This document shows, piece by piece, positions 35,201 to 46,543 of a DNA stretch of 64,000 nt. Numbering within the stretch: the stretch's first letter is position 1; every line of letters begins with the position of its first letter. Origin of the DNA: Petrolisthes cinctipes (taxonomy: Eukaryota > Arthropoda > Malacostraca > Decapoda > Porcellanidae). The notes under the pieces were generated by a model. That model was not told where the DNA came from and ran no database searches. It saw only the letters and a list, made by a program, of their open reading frames with translations. The DNA is taken from positions 2,046,001 through 2,110,000 of the forward strand of contig JAWQEG010000004.1 in assembly GCA_033782935.1 (NCBI GenBank). Reading direction: 5' to 3'. A program made the translations under genes and the position numbers.

Positions 35201-36870
35201 TTATATCCCAAATTCAACCTCATAACACCCGAAAATTCGATATTTTTGTGTCCCAGAAGCGATCTGTACATGCCTACTCAGTGCAAGAATGTTTTAAAAA
35301 GATAGTCTCAAAACATGCTAAAAATCGATATTTTAAGTGTCCAAAGTCGATATGTGCATGCATCTTCTGTACCCGTTTATATCTCAAATTCAGGCTCAAA
35401 ACACCCAAAAATTCAATATTTTGGGGTCCCAGAAGTGATCTGTACATGCCTACTTAGTGCTAGAATATTTTCAAAATGTAGGCTCAAAACATTCTAAAAA
35501 TCGATATTTTTAATGTCAAAAGTCGATATGTGCATGCCTCTTCTGTATCCGTTTATATCTTAAATTAAGGCACAAAACACCCGAAAATTCGGTATTTTTG
35601 GGTCCTAGAAGCGATCTGTACATGCCTACTCCTACTTAGAATGTTTTAAAGATACAAACCCAAAACATGCTCAAAATCGATCTTTTAGGTGCCCAAAAGT
35701 CGATATGTGCATGCATCTTCAGTACCTGTTTATATCTCAAATTCAGGCTCAAAACACCCGAAAATTCAATATTTTTGGGTCCCAGAAGCGATCTATACAT
35801 GCCTACTCAGATACAGGCTTAAAACATGCTGAAAATCCATATTATAAGTGCCCAAAGTCAATATGTGTATGCATCTTCTGCACCCGTTTATATCCCAAAT
35901 TCAACCTCAAAACACCCGAAAATTCGATATTTTTAGGTCCCTGAAGCGATCTGTATATGCCTACTCAGTGCTAAAATGTTTTCAAATTATTGGCTCAAAA
36001 CATGCTAAAAATCGATATTTTAGGTGTCCAAAGTCGATATGTGCATGCATCTTCTGTACCCGTTTATATCTCAAATTCAAGCTCCAAACACCCGAAAATT
36101 CGGTATTTTTGGGTTGTAGAAGCGATCTGTACATGCATACTCCTAGTTAGAATGTTTTCAAGATACAAACCCAAAACATCCTCAAAATCGATATTTTAGG
36201 TGCCCAAAAGTCGATATATGCATGCATCTTCTGTACCCGTTTATATCTTAAATTCAGGCTCAAAACACCCGAAAATTCGATATTTTGGGGTTCCAGAAGC
36301 GATCTGTACATGCTTACTCAGTGTTAGAGTATTTTCAAAATACAGGCCCAAAACATGCTGAAAATCGATATTTTAGGTGACCAAAGTCAATATGTGTATG
36401 AATCTTATGCACCCGTTTATATCCCAAATTCAACTTCAAAACACCCGAAAATTCGATGTTTTTGGGTCCCAGAAGCGATCTGCACATGCCTACTCAGTGC
36501 TAGAATGTTTTCAAAATATAGGCTCAAAACATGCTAAAAATCGATATTTTAAGTGTCCAAAGTCGATATGTGCATTCATCTTCTGTATCCGTTTATATCT
36601 CAAATTCAGGCTCAAAACACCCGAAATTTCGATATTTTTGGGTCGTAGAAGCGATCTGTACATGCATACTCCTAGGTAGAATGTTTTCAAGATACAAACC
36701 CAAAACATCCTCAAAATCGATATTTTAGGTGCCCAAAAGTCGATATATGCATGCATCTTCTGTACCCGTTTATATCTTAAATTCAGGCTCAAAACACCCG
36801 AAAATTCGATATTTTTGTGTCCCAGAAGCGATCTGTACATGCCTACTCAGTGCAAGAATGTTTTCAAAAT
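32200..36870 (+). repeat. Duplicated 1.2-kb block at 3439-bp offset
   Basis: About 32200-33430 corresponds to 35640-36870: landmarks 32266, 32551 and 32916 recur at 35705, 35990 and 36355. Shared rare variants include CAAATTATTGGCTCAAAAC, GGTCCCTGAAGCGATC and AGTGCCCAAAGTCAATATG after an AATCCATATT block. The intervening 33430-35640 is ordinary mosaic array. It includes the longest fortuitous open frame of the window (33728-34579). Confidence 0.78.
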
Positions 36871-39400
36871 ATAGTCTCAAAACATGCTAAAAATCGATAT
36901 TTTAAGTGTCCAAAGTCGATATGTGCAAGCATCTTCTGTACCCGTTTATATCTCAAATTCAGGCTCAAAACACCCAAAAATTCAATATTTTGGGGTCCCA
37001 GAAGTGATCTGTACATGCCTACTTAGTGCTAGAATATTTTCAAAATGTAGGCCAAAAACATGCTAAAAATCGATATTTTAGGTGCCCAAAGTCGATATCT
37101 CAAATTCAGGCCCAAAACACCCGAAAATTAGATATTTTGGAGTCCCAGAAGTGAACTGTACATGCCTACTCATTGCTAGAATGTTTTCAAAATATAGGCT
37201 CAAAACATTCTAAAAGTCGATATTTTTAATGTCAAAAGTCGATATGTGCATGCATCTTCTGTACCCGTTTATATCTTAAATTAAGGCTCAAAACACCCGA
37301 AAATTCGGTATTTTTGGGTCCTAGAAGCGATCTGTACATGCCTACTCCTACTTAGAATGTTTTCAAGATACAAACCCAAAACATCCTCAAAATCGATATT
37401 TTAGGTGCCCAAAAGTCGATATATGAATGCATCTTCTGTACCCGTTTATATCTTAAATTCAGGCTCAAAACACCCGAAAATTCGATATTTTGGGGTTCCA
37501 GAAGCGATCTGTACATGCTTACTCAGTGTTAGAGTATTTTCAAAATACAGGCCCAAAACATGCTGAAAATCGATATTTTAGGTGACCAAAGTCAATATGT
37601 GTATGAATCTTCTGCACCCGTTTATATCCCAAATTCAACCTCAAAACACCCGAAAATTCGATATTTTGGGGTCCCAAAAGCGATCTGCACATGCCTACTC
37701 AGTGCTAGAATGTTTTCAAAATATAGGCTCAAAAAATATTATAAAATCGATATTTTAAGTGTCCAAAGTCGATATGTGCATGCATCTTCTGTACCCGTTT
37801 ATATCTTAAATTAAGGCTGAAAACATCCGAAAATTCGATATTTTGGGGTCGCAGAAGTGATCTGTACATGCCTACTTAGTGCTAGAATATTTTCAAAATA
37901 TAGGCCCAAAACATGCTAAAAATCGATATTTTAGGTGCCCAAAGTCGATATCTCAAATTCAGGCCCAAAACACCCGAAAAATAAATATTTTGGGGTCCCA
38001 GAAGCGAACTGTACATGCCTACTCCGTGTTAGAGTATTTTCAAAATACAGGCCCAAAACATACTGAAAATCGATCTTTTTGGCGCCCAAAAATCGATATG
38101 TGCATGCATCTTCTGTACCCGTTTATATCTCAAATTCAGGCTCCAAACACCCGAAAATTCGATATTTTTGGGTCCCAGAAGCGATCTGCACATGCCTACT
38201 CAGTGCTAGAATGTTTTCAAAATATAGGCTCAAAACATGCTAAAAATCGATATTTTAAGTGTCCAAAGTCGATATGTGCATGCATCTTCTGTATCCGTTT
38301 ATATCTCAAATTCAGGCTCAAAACACCCGAAATTTCGATATTTTTGGGTCGTAGAAGCGATCTGTACATGCATATTCCTAGTTAGAATGTTTTCAAGATA
38401 CAAACCCAAAACATCCTCAAAATCGATATTTTAGGTGCCCAAAAGTCGATATATGCATGCATCTTCTGTACCCGTTTATATCTTAAATTCAGGCTCAAAA
38501 CACCCAAAAATTCGATATTTTGGGGTTCCAGAAGCGATCTGTACATGCTTACTCAGTGTTAGAGTATTTTCAAAATACATGCCCAAAACATGCTGAAAAT
38601 CGATATTTTAGGTGACAAAGTCAATATGTGTATGAATCTTATGCACCCGTTTATATCCCAAATTCAACCTCAAATCACCCGAAAATTCGATGTTTTTGGG
38701 TCCCAGAAGCGATCTGCACATGCCTACTCAGTGCTAGAATGTTTTCAAAATATAGGCTCAAAACATGCTAAAAATCGATATTTTAAGTGTCCAAAGTCGA
38801 TATGTGCATTCATCTTCTGTATCCGTTTATATCTCAAATTCAGGCTCAAAACACCCGAAATTTCGATATTTTTGGGTCGTAGAAGCGATCTGTACATGCA
38901 TACTCCTAGTTAGAATGTTTTCAAGATACAAACCCAAAACATCCTCAAAATCGATATTTTAGGTGCCCAAAAGTCGATATATGCATGCATCTTCTGTACC
39001 CGTTTATATCTTAAATTCAGGCTCAAAACACCCGAAAATTCGATATTTTTGTGTCCCAGAAGCGATCTGTACATGCCTACTCAGTGCAAGAATGTTTTCA
39101 AAATATAGTCTCAAAACATGCTAAAAATCGATATTTTAAGTGTCCAAAGTCGATATGTGCATGCATCTTCTGTACCCGTTTATATCTCAAATTCAGGCTC
39201 AAAACACCCAAAAATTCAATATTTTGGGGTCCCAGAAGTGATCTGTACATGCCTACTTAGTGCTAGAATATTTTCAAAATGTAGGCCCAAAACATGCTAA
39301 AAATCGATATTTTAGGTGCCCAAAGTCGATATCTCAAATTCAGGCCCAAAACACCCGAAAATTAGATATTTTGGAGTCCCAGAAGTGAACTGTACATGCC
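36300..39400 (+). repeat. Duplicated block at 2234/2235-bp offset
   Basis: About 36300-37170 is repeated at 38535-39405. Landmarks 36531 and 36884 recur at 38765 and 39118 (offset 2234); 36355 recurs at 38590 (offset 2235). The 1-bp change comes from a missing C in GGTGACAAAGTC in the second copy. The copies share GTGCATTCATCTTCTG and GGGTCGTAGAAGCG variants. Confidence 0.8.
37560..38589 (+). repeat. 6-monomer higher-order unit, 1030 bp, copy a
   Basis: Unit lengths are 176, 177, 147, 177, 176 and 177, which sum to 1030. Markers in order: GGTGACCAAAGTCAATATG; an unusual CTCAAAAAATATTATAAAAT junction; a 147-bp unit; CTTTTTGGCGCCCAAAAATC; AAGTGTCCAAAGTCG; and CAAAACATCCTCAAAATCG. The same ordered set occurs at 40133-41162 and, expanded, from 41163. 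A partial relative starts at 33445 (offset 4115). Confidence 0.88.
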
Positions 39401-40132
39401 TACTCATTGCTAGAATGTTTTCAAAATATAGGCTCAAAACATTCTAAAAATCGAATCGATATTTTTATTGTCAAAAGTCGATATGTGCATGCATCTTCTG
39501 TACCCGTTTATATCTTAAATTAAGGCTCAAAACACCCGAAAATTCGGTATTTTTGGGTCCTAGAAGCGATCTGTACATGCCTACTCCTACTTAGAATGTT
39601 TTCAAGATACAAACCCAAAACATGCTCAAAATCGATCTTTTAGGTGCCCAAAAGTCGATATGTGCATGCATCTTCTGTACCTGTTTATATCTCAAATTCA
39701 GGCTCAAAACACCCGAAAATTCAATATTTTTGGGTCCCAGAAGCAATCTATACATGCCTACTCAGATACAGGCTTAAAACATGCTGAAAATCCATATTTT
39801 AAGTGCCCAAAGTCAATATGTGTATGCATCTTCTGCACCCGTTTATATCCCAAATTCAACCTCAAAACACCCGAAAATTCGATATTTTTAGGTCCCTGAA
39901 GCAATCTGTATATGCCTACTCAGTGCTAAAATGTTTTCAATTTATTGGCTCAAAACATGCTAAAAATCGATATTTTAGGTGTCCAAAGTCGATATGTGCA
40001 TGCTTCTTCTGTACCCGTTTATATCTCAAATTCAGGCTCAAAACACCCGAAAATTCGATATTTTGGGGTTCCAGAAGCGATCTGTACATGCTTACTCAGT
40101 GTTAGAGTATTTTCAAAATACTGGCCCAAAAC

Positions 40133-41162
40133 ATGCTGAAAATCGATATTTTAGGTGACCAAAGTCAATATGTGTATGAATCTTCTGCACCCGTTTATAT
40201 CCCAAATTCAACCTCAAAACACCCGAAAATTCGATATTTTGGGGTCCCAGAAGCGATCTGCACATGCCTACTCAGTGCTAGAATGTTTTCAAAATATAGG
40301 CTCAAAAAATATTATAAAATCGATATTTTAAGTGTCCAAAGTCGATATGTGCATGCATCTTCTGTACCCGTTTATATCTTAAATTCAGGCTGAAAACATC
40401 CGAAAATTCGATATTTTGGGGTCGCAGAAGTGATCTGTACATGCCTACTTAGTGCTAGAATATTTTCAAAATATAGGCCCAAAACATGCTAAAAATCGAT
40501 ATTTTAGGTGCCCAAAGTCGATATCTCAAATTCAGGCCCAAAACACCCGAAAAAAAAATATTTTGGGGTCCCAGAAGCGAACTGTACATGCCTACTCCGT
40601 GTTAGAGTATTTTCAAAATACAGGCCCAAAACATACTGAAAATCGATCTTTTTGGCGCCCAAAAATCGATATGTGCATGCATCTTCTGTACCCGTTTATA
40701 TCTCAAATTCAGGCTCCAAACACCCGAAAATTCGATATTTTTGGGTCCCAGAAGCGATCTGCACATGCCTACTCAGTGCTAGAATGTTTTCAAAATATAG
40801 GCTCAAAACATGCTAAAAATCGATATTTTAGGTGCACAAAGTCGATATGTGCATGGATCTTCATTATCCGTTTATATCTCAAATTCAGGCTCAAAACACC
40901 CGAAATTTCGATATTTTTGGGTCGTAGAAGCGATCTGTACATGCATACTCCTAGTTAGAATGTTTTAAAAATACAAACCCAAAACATCCTCAAAATCGCT
41001 ATTTTAGGTGCCCAAAAGTCAATATATGCATGCATCTTCTGTACCCGTTTATATCTTAAATTCAGGCTCAAAACACCCGAAAATTCGATATTTTGGGGTC
41101 CCAGAAGCGATCTGTACATGCCTACTCAGTGTTAGAGTATTTTCAAAATACAGGCCCAAAAC
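40133..41162 (+). repeat. 6-monomer higher-order unit, 1030 bp, copy b
   Basis: Unit starts 40133, 40309, 40486, 40633, 40810 and 40986, and the next unit at 41163 restarts the same order. It is 2573 bp after copy a and 1030 bp before the start of the expanded form. It carries a small local change, CCCGAAAAAAAAATATTTTG, at about 40546. Confidence 0.88.
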
Positions 41163-42690
41163 ATGCTGAAAATCGATATTTTTGGTGACCAAAGTCAATA
41201 TGTGTATGAATCTTCTGCACCCGTTTATATCCCAAATTCAACCTCAAAACACCCGAAAATTCGATATTTTGGGGTCCCAGAAGCGATCTGCACATGCCTA
41301 CTCAGTGCTAGAATGTTTTCAAAATATAGGCTCAAAAAATATTATAAAATAGATATTTTAAGTGTCCAAAGTCGATATGTGCATGCATCTTCTGTACCCG
41401 TTTATATCTTTAATTCAGGCTGAAAATATCTGAAAATTCGATATTTTGGGGTCGCAGAAGTGATCTGTACATGCCTACTTAGTGCTAGAATATTTTCAAA
41501 ATATAGGCTCAAAACATGCTAAAAATCGATATTTTAGGTGCCCAAAGTCGATATCTCAAATTCAGACCCAAAACACCCGAAAAATAGATATTTTTGGATC
41601 CCAGAAGCGAACTGTACATGCCTACTCCGTGTTAGAGTATTTTCAAAATACAGGCCCAAAACATACTGAAAATCGATCTTTTTGGCGCCCAAAAATCGAT
41701 ATGTGCATGCATCTTCTGTACCCGTTTATATCTCAAATTCAGGCTCCAAACACCCGAAAATTCGATATTTTGGGGTCCCAGCAGCGAACTGTACATGCCT
41801 ACTCCGTGTTAGAGTATTTTTAAAATACAGGCCCAAAACATACTGAAAATCGATATTTTAGGTGACCAAAGTCAATATGTGTATGCATCTTCTGCACCCG
41901 TTTATATCCCAAATTCAACCTCATAACACCCGAAAATTCGATATTTTGGGGTCCCAGAAGCGATCTGTACATGCCTACTCAGTGCTAGAATGTTTTCAAA
42001 AAATAGTCTCAAAACATGCTAAAAATCGATATTTTAAGTGTCCAAAGTCGATATGTGCATGCATCTTCTGTACCCGTTTATATCTCAAATTCAGGCTCAA
42101 AACACCGGAAAATTCGATATTTTGGGGTCCCAGAAGCGAACTGTACATGCCTACTCCGTGTTAGAGTATTTTCAAAATACAGGCCCAAAACATTCTGAAA
42201 ATCGATATTTTAGGTGACCAAAGTCAATATGTGTATGCATCTTCTGCACCCGTTTATATCCCAAATTCAACCTCATAACACCCGAAAATTCGATATTTTG
42301 GGGTCCCAGAAGCGATCTGTACATGCCTACTCAGTGCTAGAATGTTTTCAAAAAATAGTCTCAAAACATGCTAAAAATCGATATTTTAAGTGTCCAAAGT
42401 CGATATGTGCATGCATCTTCTGTACCCGTTTATATCTCAAATTCAGGCTCAAAACACCGGAAAATTCGATATTTTGGGGTCCCAGAAGTGATCTGTACAT
42501 GCCTACTTAGTGCTAGAATATTGTTAAAATATAGGCCCAAAACATGCTAAAAATCGTCATTTTAGGTGCCCAAAGTCGATATCTAAAATTCAGGCCCAAA
42601 ACACCCGAGTATTCGATATTTTGGGGTCCCAGAAGCGATCTGCACATGCCTACTCAGTGCTAGAATGTTTTCAAAATATAGGCTCAAAAC
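40810..42690 (+). repeat. 11-monomer higher-order repeat, 1881 bp, copy 1
   Basis: Unit starts are 40810, 40986, 41163, 41339, 41516, 41663, 41840, 42016, 42192, 42368 and 42544, with the next copy at 42691. Lengths 176, 177, 176, 177, 147, 177, 176, 176, 176, 176 and 147 sum to 1881. Read from 41163, it is the 1030-bp 6-mer with an 851-bp, 5-monomer block inserted between its fourth and fifth units (1030 + 851 = 1881). It has a different composition from the 1771-bp repeat; that both contain 11 units appears to be coincidence. Confidence 0.92.
41780..42483 (+). repeat. Tandem doubled 352-bp dimer
   Basis: 41780-42131 and 42132-42483 are near-identical two-monomer blocks (landmarks 41840 and 42016 recur at 42192 and 42368). 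Both carry the GTTTTCAAAAAATAGTCTC variant and the AACACCGGAAAATTCG variant. The doubled dimer reappears at 43661-44364, 47032-47735 and 48913-49616, because it lies inside the 1881-bp repeat, which in turn lies inside the 5252-bp block. Confidence 0.92.
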
Positions 42691-44571
42691 ATGCTAAAAA
42701 TCGATATTTTAGGTGCATAAAGTCGATATGTGCATGCATCTTCTGTATCCGTTTAAATCTCAAATTCAGGCTCAAAACACCCGAAATTTCGATATTTTTG
42801 GGTCGTAGAAGCGATCTGTACATGCATACTCCTAGTTAGAATGTTTTAAAAATACAAACCCAAAACATCCTCAAAATCGCTATTTTAGGTGCCCAAAAGT
42901 CAATATATGCATGCATCTTCTGTACTCGTTTATATCTTAAATTCAGGCTAAAAACACCCGAAAATTCGATATTTTGGGGTCCCAGAAGCGATCTGTACAT
43001 GCCTACTCAGTGTTAGAGTATTTTCAAAATACAGGCCCAAAACATGCTGAAAATAGATATTTTTGGTGACCAAAGTCAATATGTGTATGAATCTTCTGCA
43101 CCCGTTTATATCCCAAATTCAACCTCAAAACACCCGAAAATTCGATATTTTGGGGTCCGAGAAGCGATCTGCACATGCCTACTCAGTGCTAGAATGTTTT
43201 CAAAATATAGGCTCAAAAAATATTATAAAATAGATATTTTAAGTGTCCAAAGTCGATATGTGCATGCATCTTCTGTACCCGTTTATATCTTAAATTCAGG
43301 CTGAAAATATCTGAAAATTCGATATTATGGTGTCGCAGAAGTGATCTGTAAATGCCTACTTAGTGCTAGAATATTTTCAAAATATAGGCTCAAAACATGC
43401 TAAAAATCGATATTTTAGGTGCCCAAAGTCGATATCTCAAATTCAGGCCCAAAACACCCGAAAATTCGATATTTTGGGGTCCCAGAAGCGAACTGTACTT
43501 GCCTACTCCGTGTTAGAGTATTTTCAAAATACAGGCCCAAAACATACTGAAAATCGATTTTTTTGGCGCCCAAAAATCGATATGTGCATGCATCTTCTGT
43601 ACCCGTTTATATCTCAAATTCAGGCTCCAAACACCCGAAAATTCGATATTTTGGGGTCCCAGCAGCGAACTGTACATGCCTACTCCGTGTTAGAGTATTT
43701 TTAAAATACAGGCCCAAAACATACTGAAAATCGATATTTTAGGTGACCAAAGTCAATATGTGTATGCATCTTCTGCACCCGTTTATATCCCAAATTCAAC
43801 CTCATAACACCCGAAATATCGATATTTTGGGGTCCCAGAAGCGATCTGTACATGCCTACTCAGTGCTAGAATGTTTTCAAAAAATAGTCTCAAAACATGC
43901 TAAAAATCGATATTTTAAGTGTCCAAAGTCGATATGTGCATGCATCTTCTGTACCCGTTTATATCTCAAATTCAGGCTCAAAACACCGGAAAATTCGATA
44001 TTTTGGGGTCCCAGAAGCGAACTGTACATGCCTACTCCGTGTTAGAGTATTTTCAAAATACAGGCCCAAAACATTCTGAAAATCGATATTTTAGGTGACC
44101 AAAGTCAATATGTGTATGCATCTTCTGCACCCGTTTATATCCCAAATTCAACCTCATAACACCCGAAAATTCGATATTTTGGGGTCCCAGAAGCGATCTG
44201 TACATGCCTACTCAGTGCTAGAATGTTTTCAAAAAATAGTCTCAAAACATGCTAAAAATCGATATTTTAAGTGTCCAAAGTCGATATGTGCATGCATCTT
44301 CTGTACCCGTTTATATCTCAAATTCAGGCTCAAAACACCGGAAAATTCGATATTTTGGGGTCCCAGAAGTGATCTGTACATGCCTACTTAGTGTTAGAAT
44401 ATTGTTAAAATATAGGCCCAAAACATGCTAAAAATCGTCATTTTAGGTGCCCAAAGTCGATATCTAAAATTCAGGCCCAAAACACCCGAGTATTCGATAT
44501 TTTGGGGCCCCAGAAGCGAACTGTACATGCCTACTCCGTGTTAGAGTATTTTCAAAATACCGGCCCAAAAC
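42691..44571 (+). repeat. 11-monomer higher-order repeat, 1881 bp, copy 2
   Basis: The landmarks of copy 1 recur at +1881 through 44425 and 44572. Similarity stops at about 44515, where this copy reads GGGGCCCCAGAAGCGAACTG and copy 1 reads GGGGTCCCAGAAGCGATCTG. Differences between copies are few, such as GATAGATATT changes and GTAAATGCC for GTACATGCC. Confidence 0.92.
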
Positions 44572-45756
44572 ATACTAAAAATCGATCTTTTAAGTGACCA
44601 AAGGTCGATATGTGCATGCATCTTCTGAGCCAGTTTATATCTCAAATTCAGGCTCCAAACACCCTAAAATACGATATTTTGGGGTCCTAGAAGCGATCTG
44701 TACATGCCTACAGAGATACAGGCCCAAATTATGCTGAAAATCGATATTTTAGGTGCCTAAAATCAATATGTGTATGCATCTTCTGCACCCGTTTATATCC
44801 AAATTCAACCTCAAAACACCCGAAAATTCAATATTTTTGGGTCCCAGAGGCGATCTGTACATGCCTACTCAGTGCTAGAATGTTTTCAAAATATAGGCTC
44901 AAAACATGCTAAAAATCGATATTTTAATTGTACAAAGTCGATATGTGCATGCATCTTCTGTACCCGTTTATATCTCAAATTCAGGCTCAAAACACCCGAA
45001 AATTTGGTATTTTTGGGTCCTAGAAGCGATCTGTACATGCCTACTCCTAGTTAGAATGTTTTTAAGATACAGACCCGAAACATGCTCAAAATCGATATTT
45101 TAGGTGCCCAAAAGTAGTATGTGCATGCATCTTCTGTACCCGTTTATATCTCAAATTCAGGCTCAAAACACCCGAAAATTCGATATTTTGGGGTCCCACA
45201 AGCGATCTGTACATGCCTACTCCGTATTAGAGTATTTTCAAAATATAGGCCCAAAACATGCTAAAAATCGATATTTTAGGTGACCAAAGTCAATATGTGC
45301 ATGCATCTTCTGTACCCGTTTATATCTTAAATTCAGGCTCCAAACACCCGAAAATTCGATATTTTGGGGTCCCAGAAGTGATCTGTACATGCCTACTTAG
45401 TGCTAGAATATTTTCAAAATATAGGCCCAAAACATGCTAAAATCGATATTTTAGGTGCCCAAAGTCGATATCTCAAATTCAGGCCCAAAACACCCGAAAA
45501 TTCGATATTTTGGGGTCCCAGAAGCGAACTGTACATGCCTACTCCGTGTTAGAGTATTTTCAAATTACAGGCCCAAAACATACAGAAAATCGATCTTTTT
45601 GGCGCCCAAAAATCGATATGTGCATGCATCTTCTGTACCCGTTTATATCTCAAAATCAGGCTCCAAACACCCGAAAATTCGATATTTTGGGGTCCCAGAA
45701 GTGATCTGTACATGCCTACTTAGTGCTAGAATATTTTCAAAATATAGGCCCAAAAC

Positions 45757-45885
45757 ATGCTAAAAATCGATATTTTAGGTGCCCAAAGTCGATATCTCAA
45801 ATTCAGGCCCAAAACACCCGAAAATTCGATATTTTGGGGTCCCAGAAGCGATCTGTACATGCCTACTCAGATACAGGCCCAAAAG
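45757..45885 (+). repeat. 129-bp monomer carrying both common deletions
   Basis: The unit has the 29-bp half-A loss (GTCGATATCTCAAATTC) and the 18-bp half-B loss (CTACTCAGATACAGGCCC) together; 176-29-18 = 129. It ends with CCAAAAGATACTG, a rare junction (G where C is usual). It belongs to the 305-bp segment absent from copy 2 of the large duplication. Confidence 0.9.
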
Positions 45886-46543
45886 ATACTGAAAATCGAT
45901 ATTTTAGGTGCACAAAGTCAATATGTGTATGCATCTTCTGTACCCGTTTATATTTCAAATTCAGGCTCAAAATACCCGAAAATTCGATATTTTTGGGTCC
46001 CATAAGCGACCTGTACATGCCTACTCAGTGCTAGAATGTTTTCAAAATATAGTCTCAAAACATGCTTAAAATCGATATTTTAAGTGTCCAAAGTCGATAT
46101 GTGCATTCATCTTCTGTACCCGTTTATATCTTAAATTCAGGCTCAAAACACCGAAAATTCGATATTTTGGGGTCCCAGAAGTGATCTATACATGCCTACT
46201 CAGAACTAGAATGTTTTCAAAATATAGGCTCAAAACATGCTAAAAATCGACATTTTTAATGTTAAAAGTCGATATGTGCATGCATCTTCTGTACCCGTTT
46301 ATATCTTAAATTCAGGCTCAAAACACCCGAAAATTCGGTATTTTTGGGTCCTAGAAGCGATGTGTACATGCCTTACTCCTAGTAAGAATGTTTTCAAGAT
46401 ACAGACCCAAAACATGCTCAAAATCGATATTTTAGGTGCCCAAAAGTCGATATGTGCATGCATCTTCTGTACCCGTGTATATCTCAAATTCAGGCTCAAA
46501 ACACCCGAAAATTCGATATTATAGGGTCCCACAAGCGATCTGT

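Larger units (their letters stand above)
41292..46543 (+). repeat. 5252-bp, 31-monomer segmental duplication, copy 1
   Basis: Repeated immediately downstream at 46544-51490. Landmarks 41482, 42016, 43044 and 44906 recur at 46734, 47268, 48296 and 50158, each offset by 5252. On reading both, I noticed only isolated substitutions over several kilobases (for example near 43054 and at about 44394), so the copies are almost identical. Similarity begins at 41292; one base earlier the copies differ (C against T). This copy keeps a 305-bp stretch, including a 129-bp unit, that copy 2 lacks. Confidence 0.93.

Noticed and set aside
21624..44571. The two 11-monomer repeats (1771 and 1881 bp) being the same higher-order repeat
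   Set aside because: Unit length orders and marker variants differ; the shared number of 11 appears coincidental.
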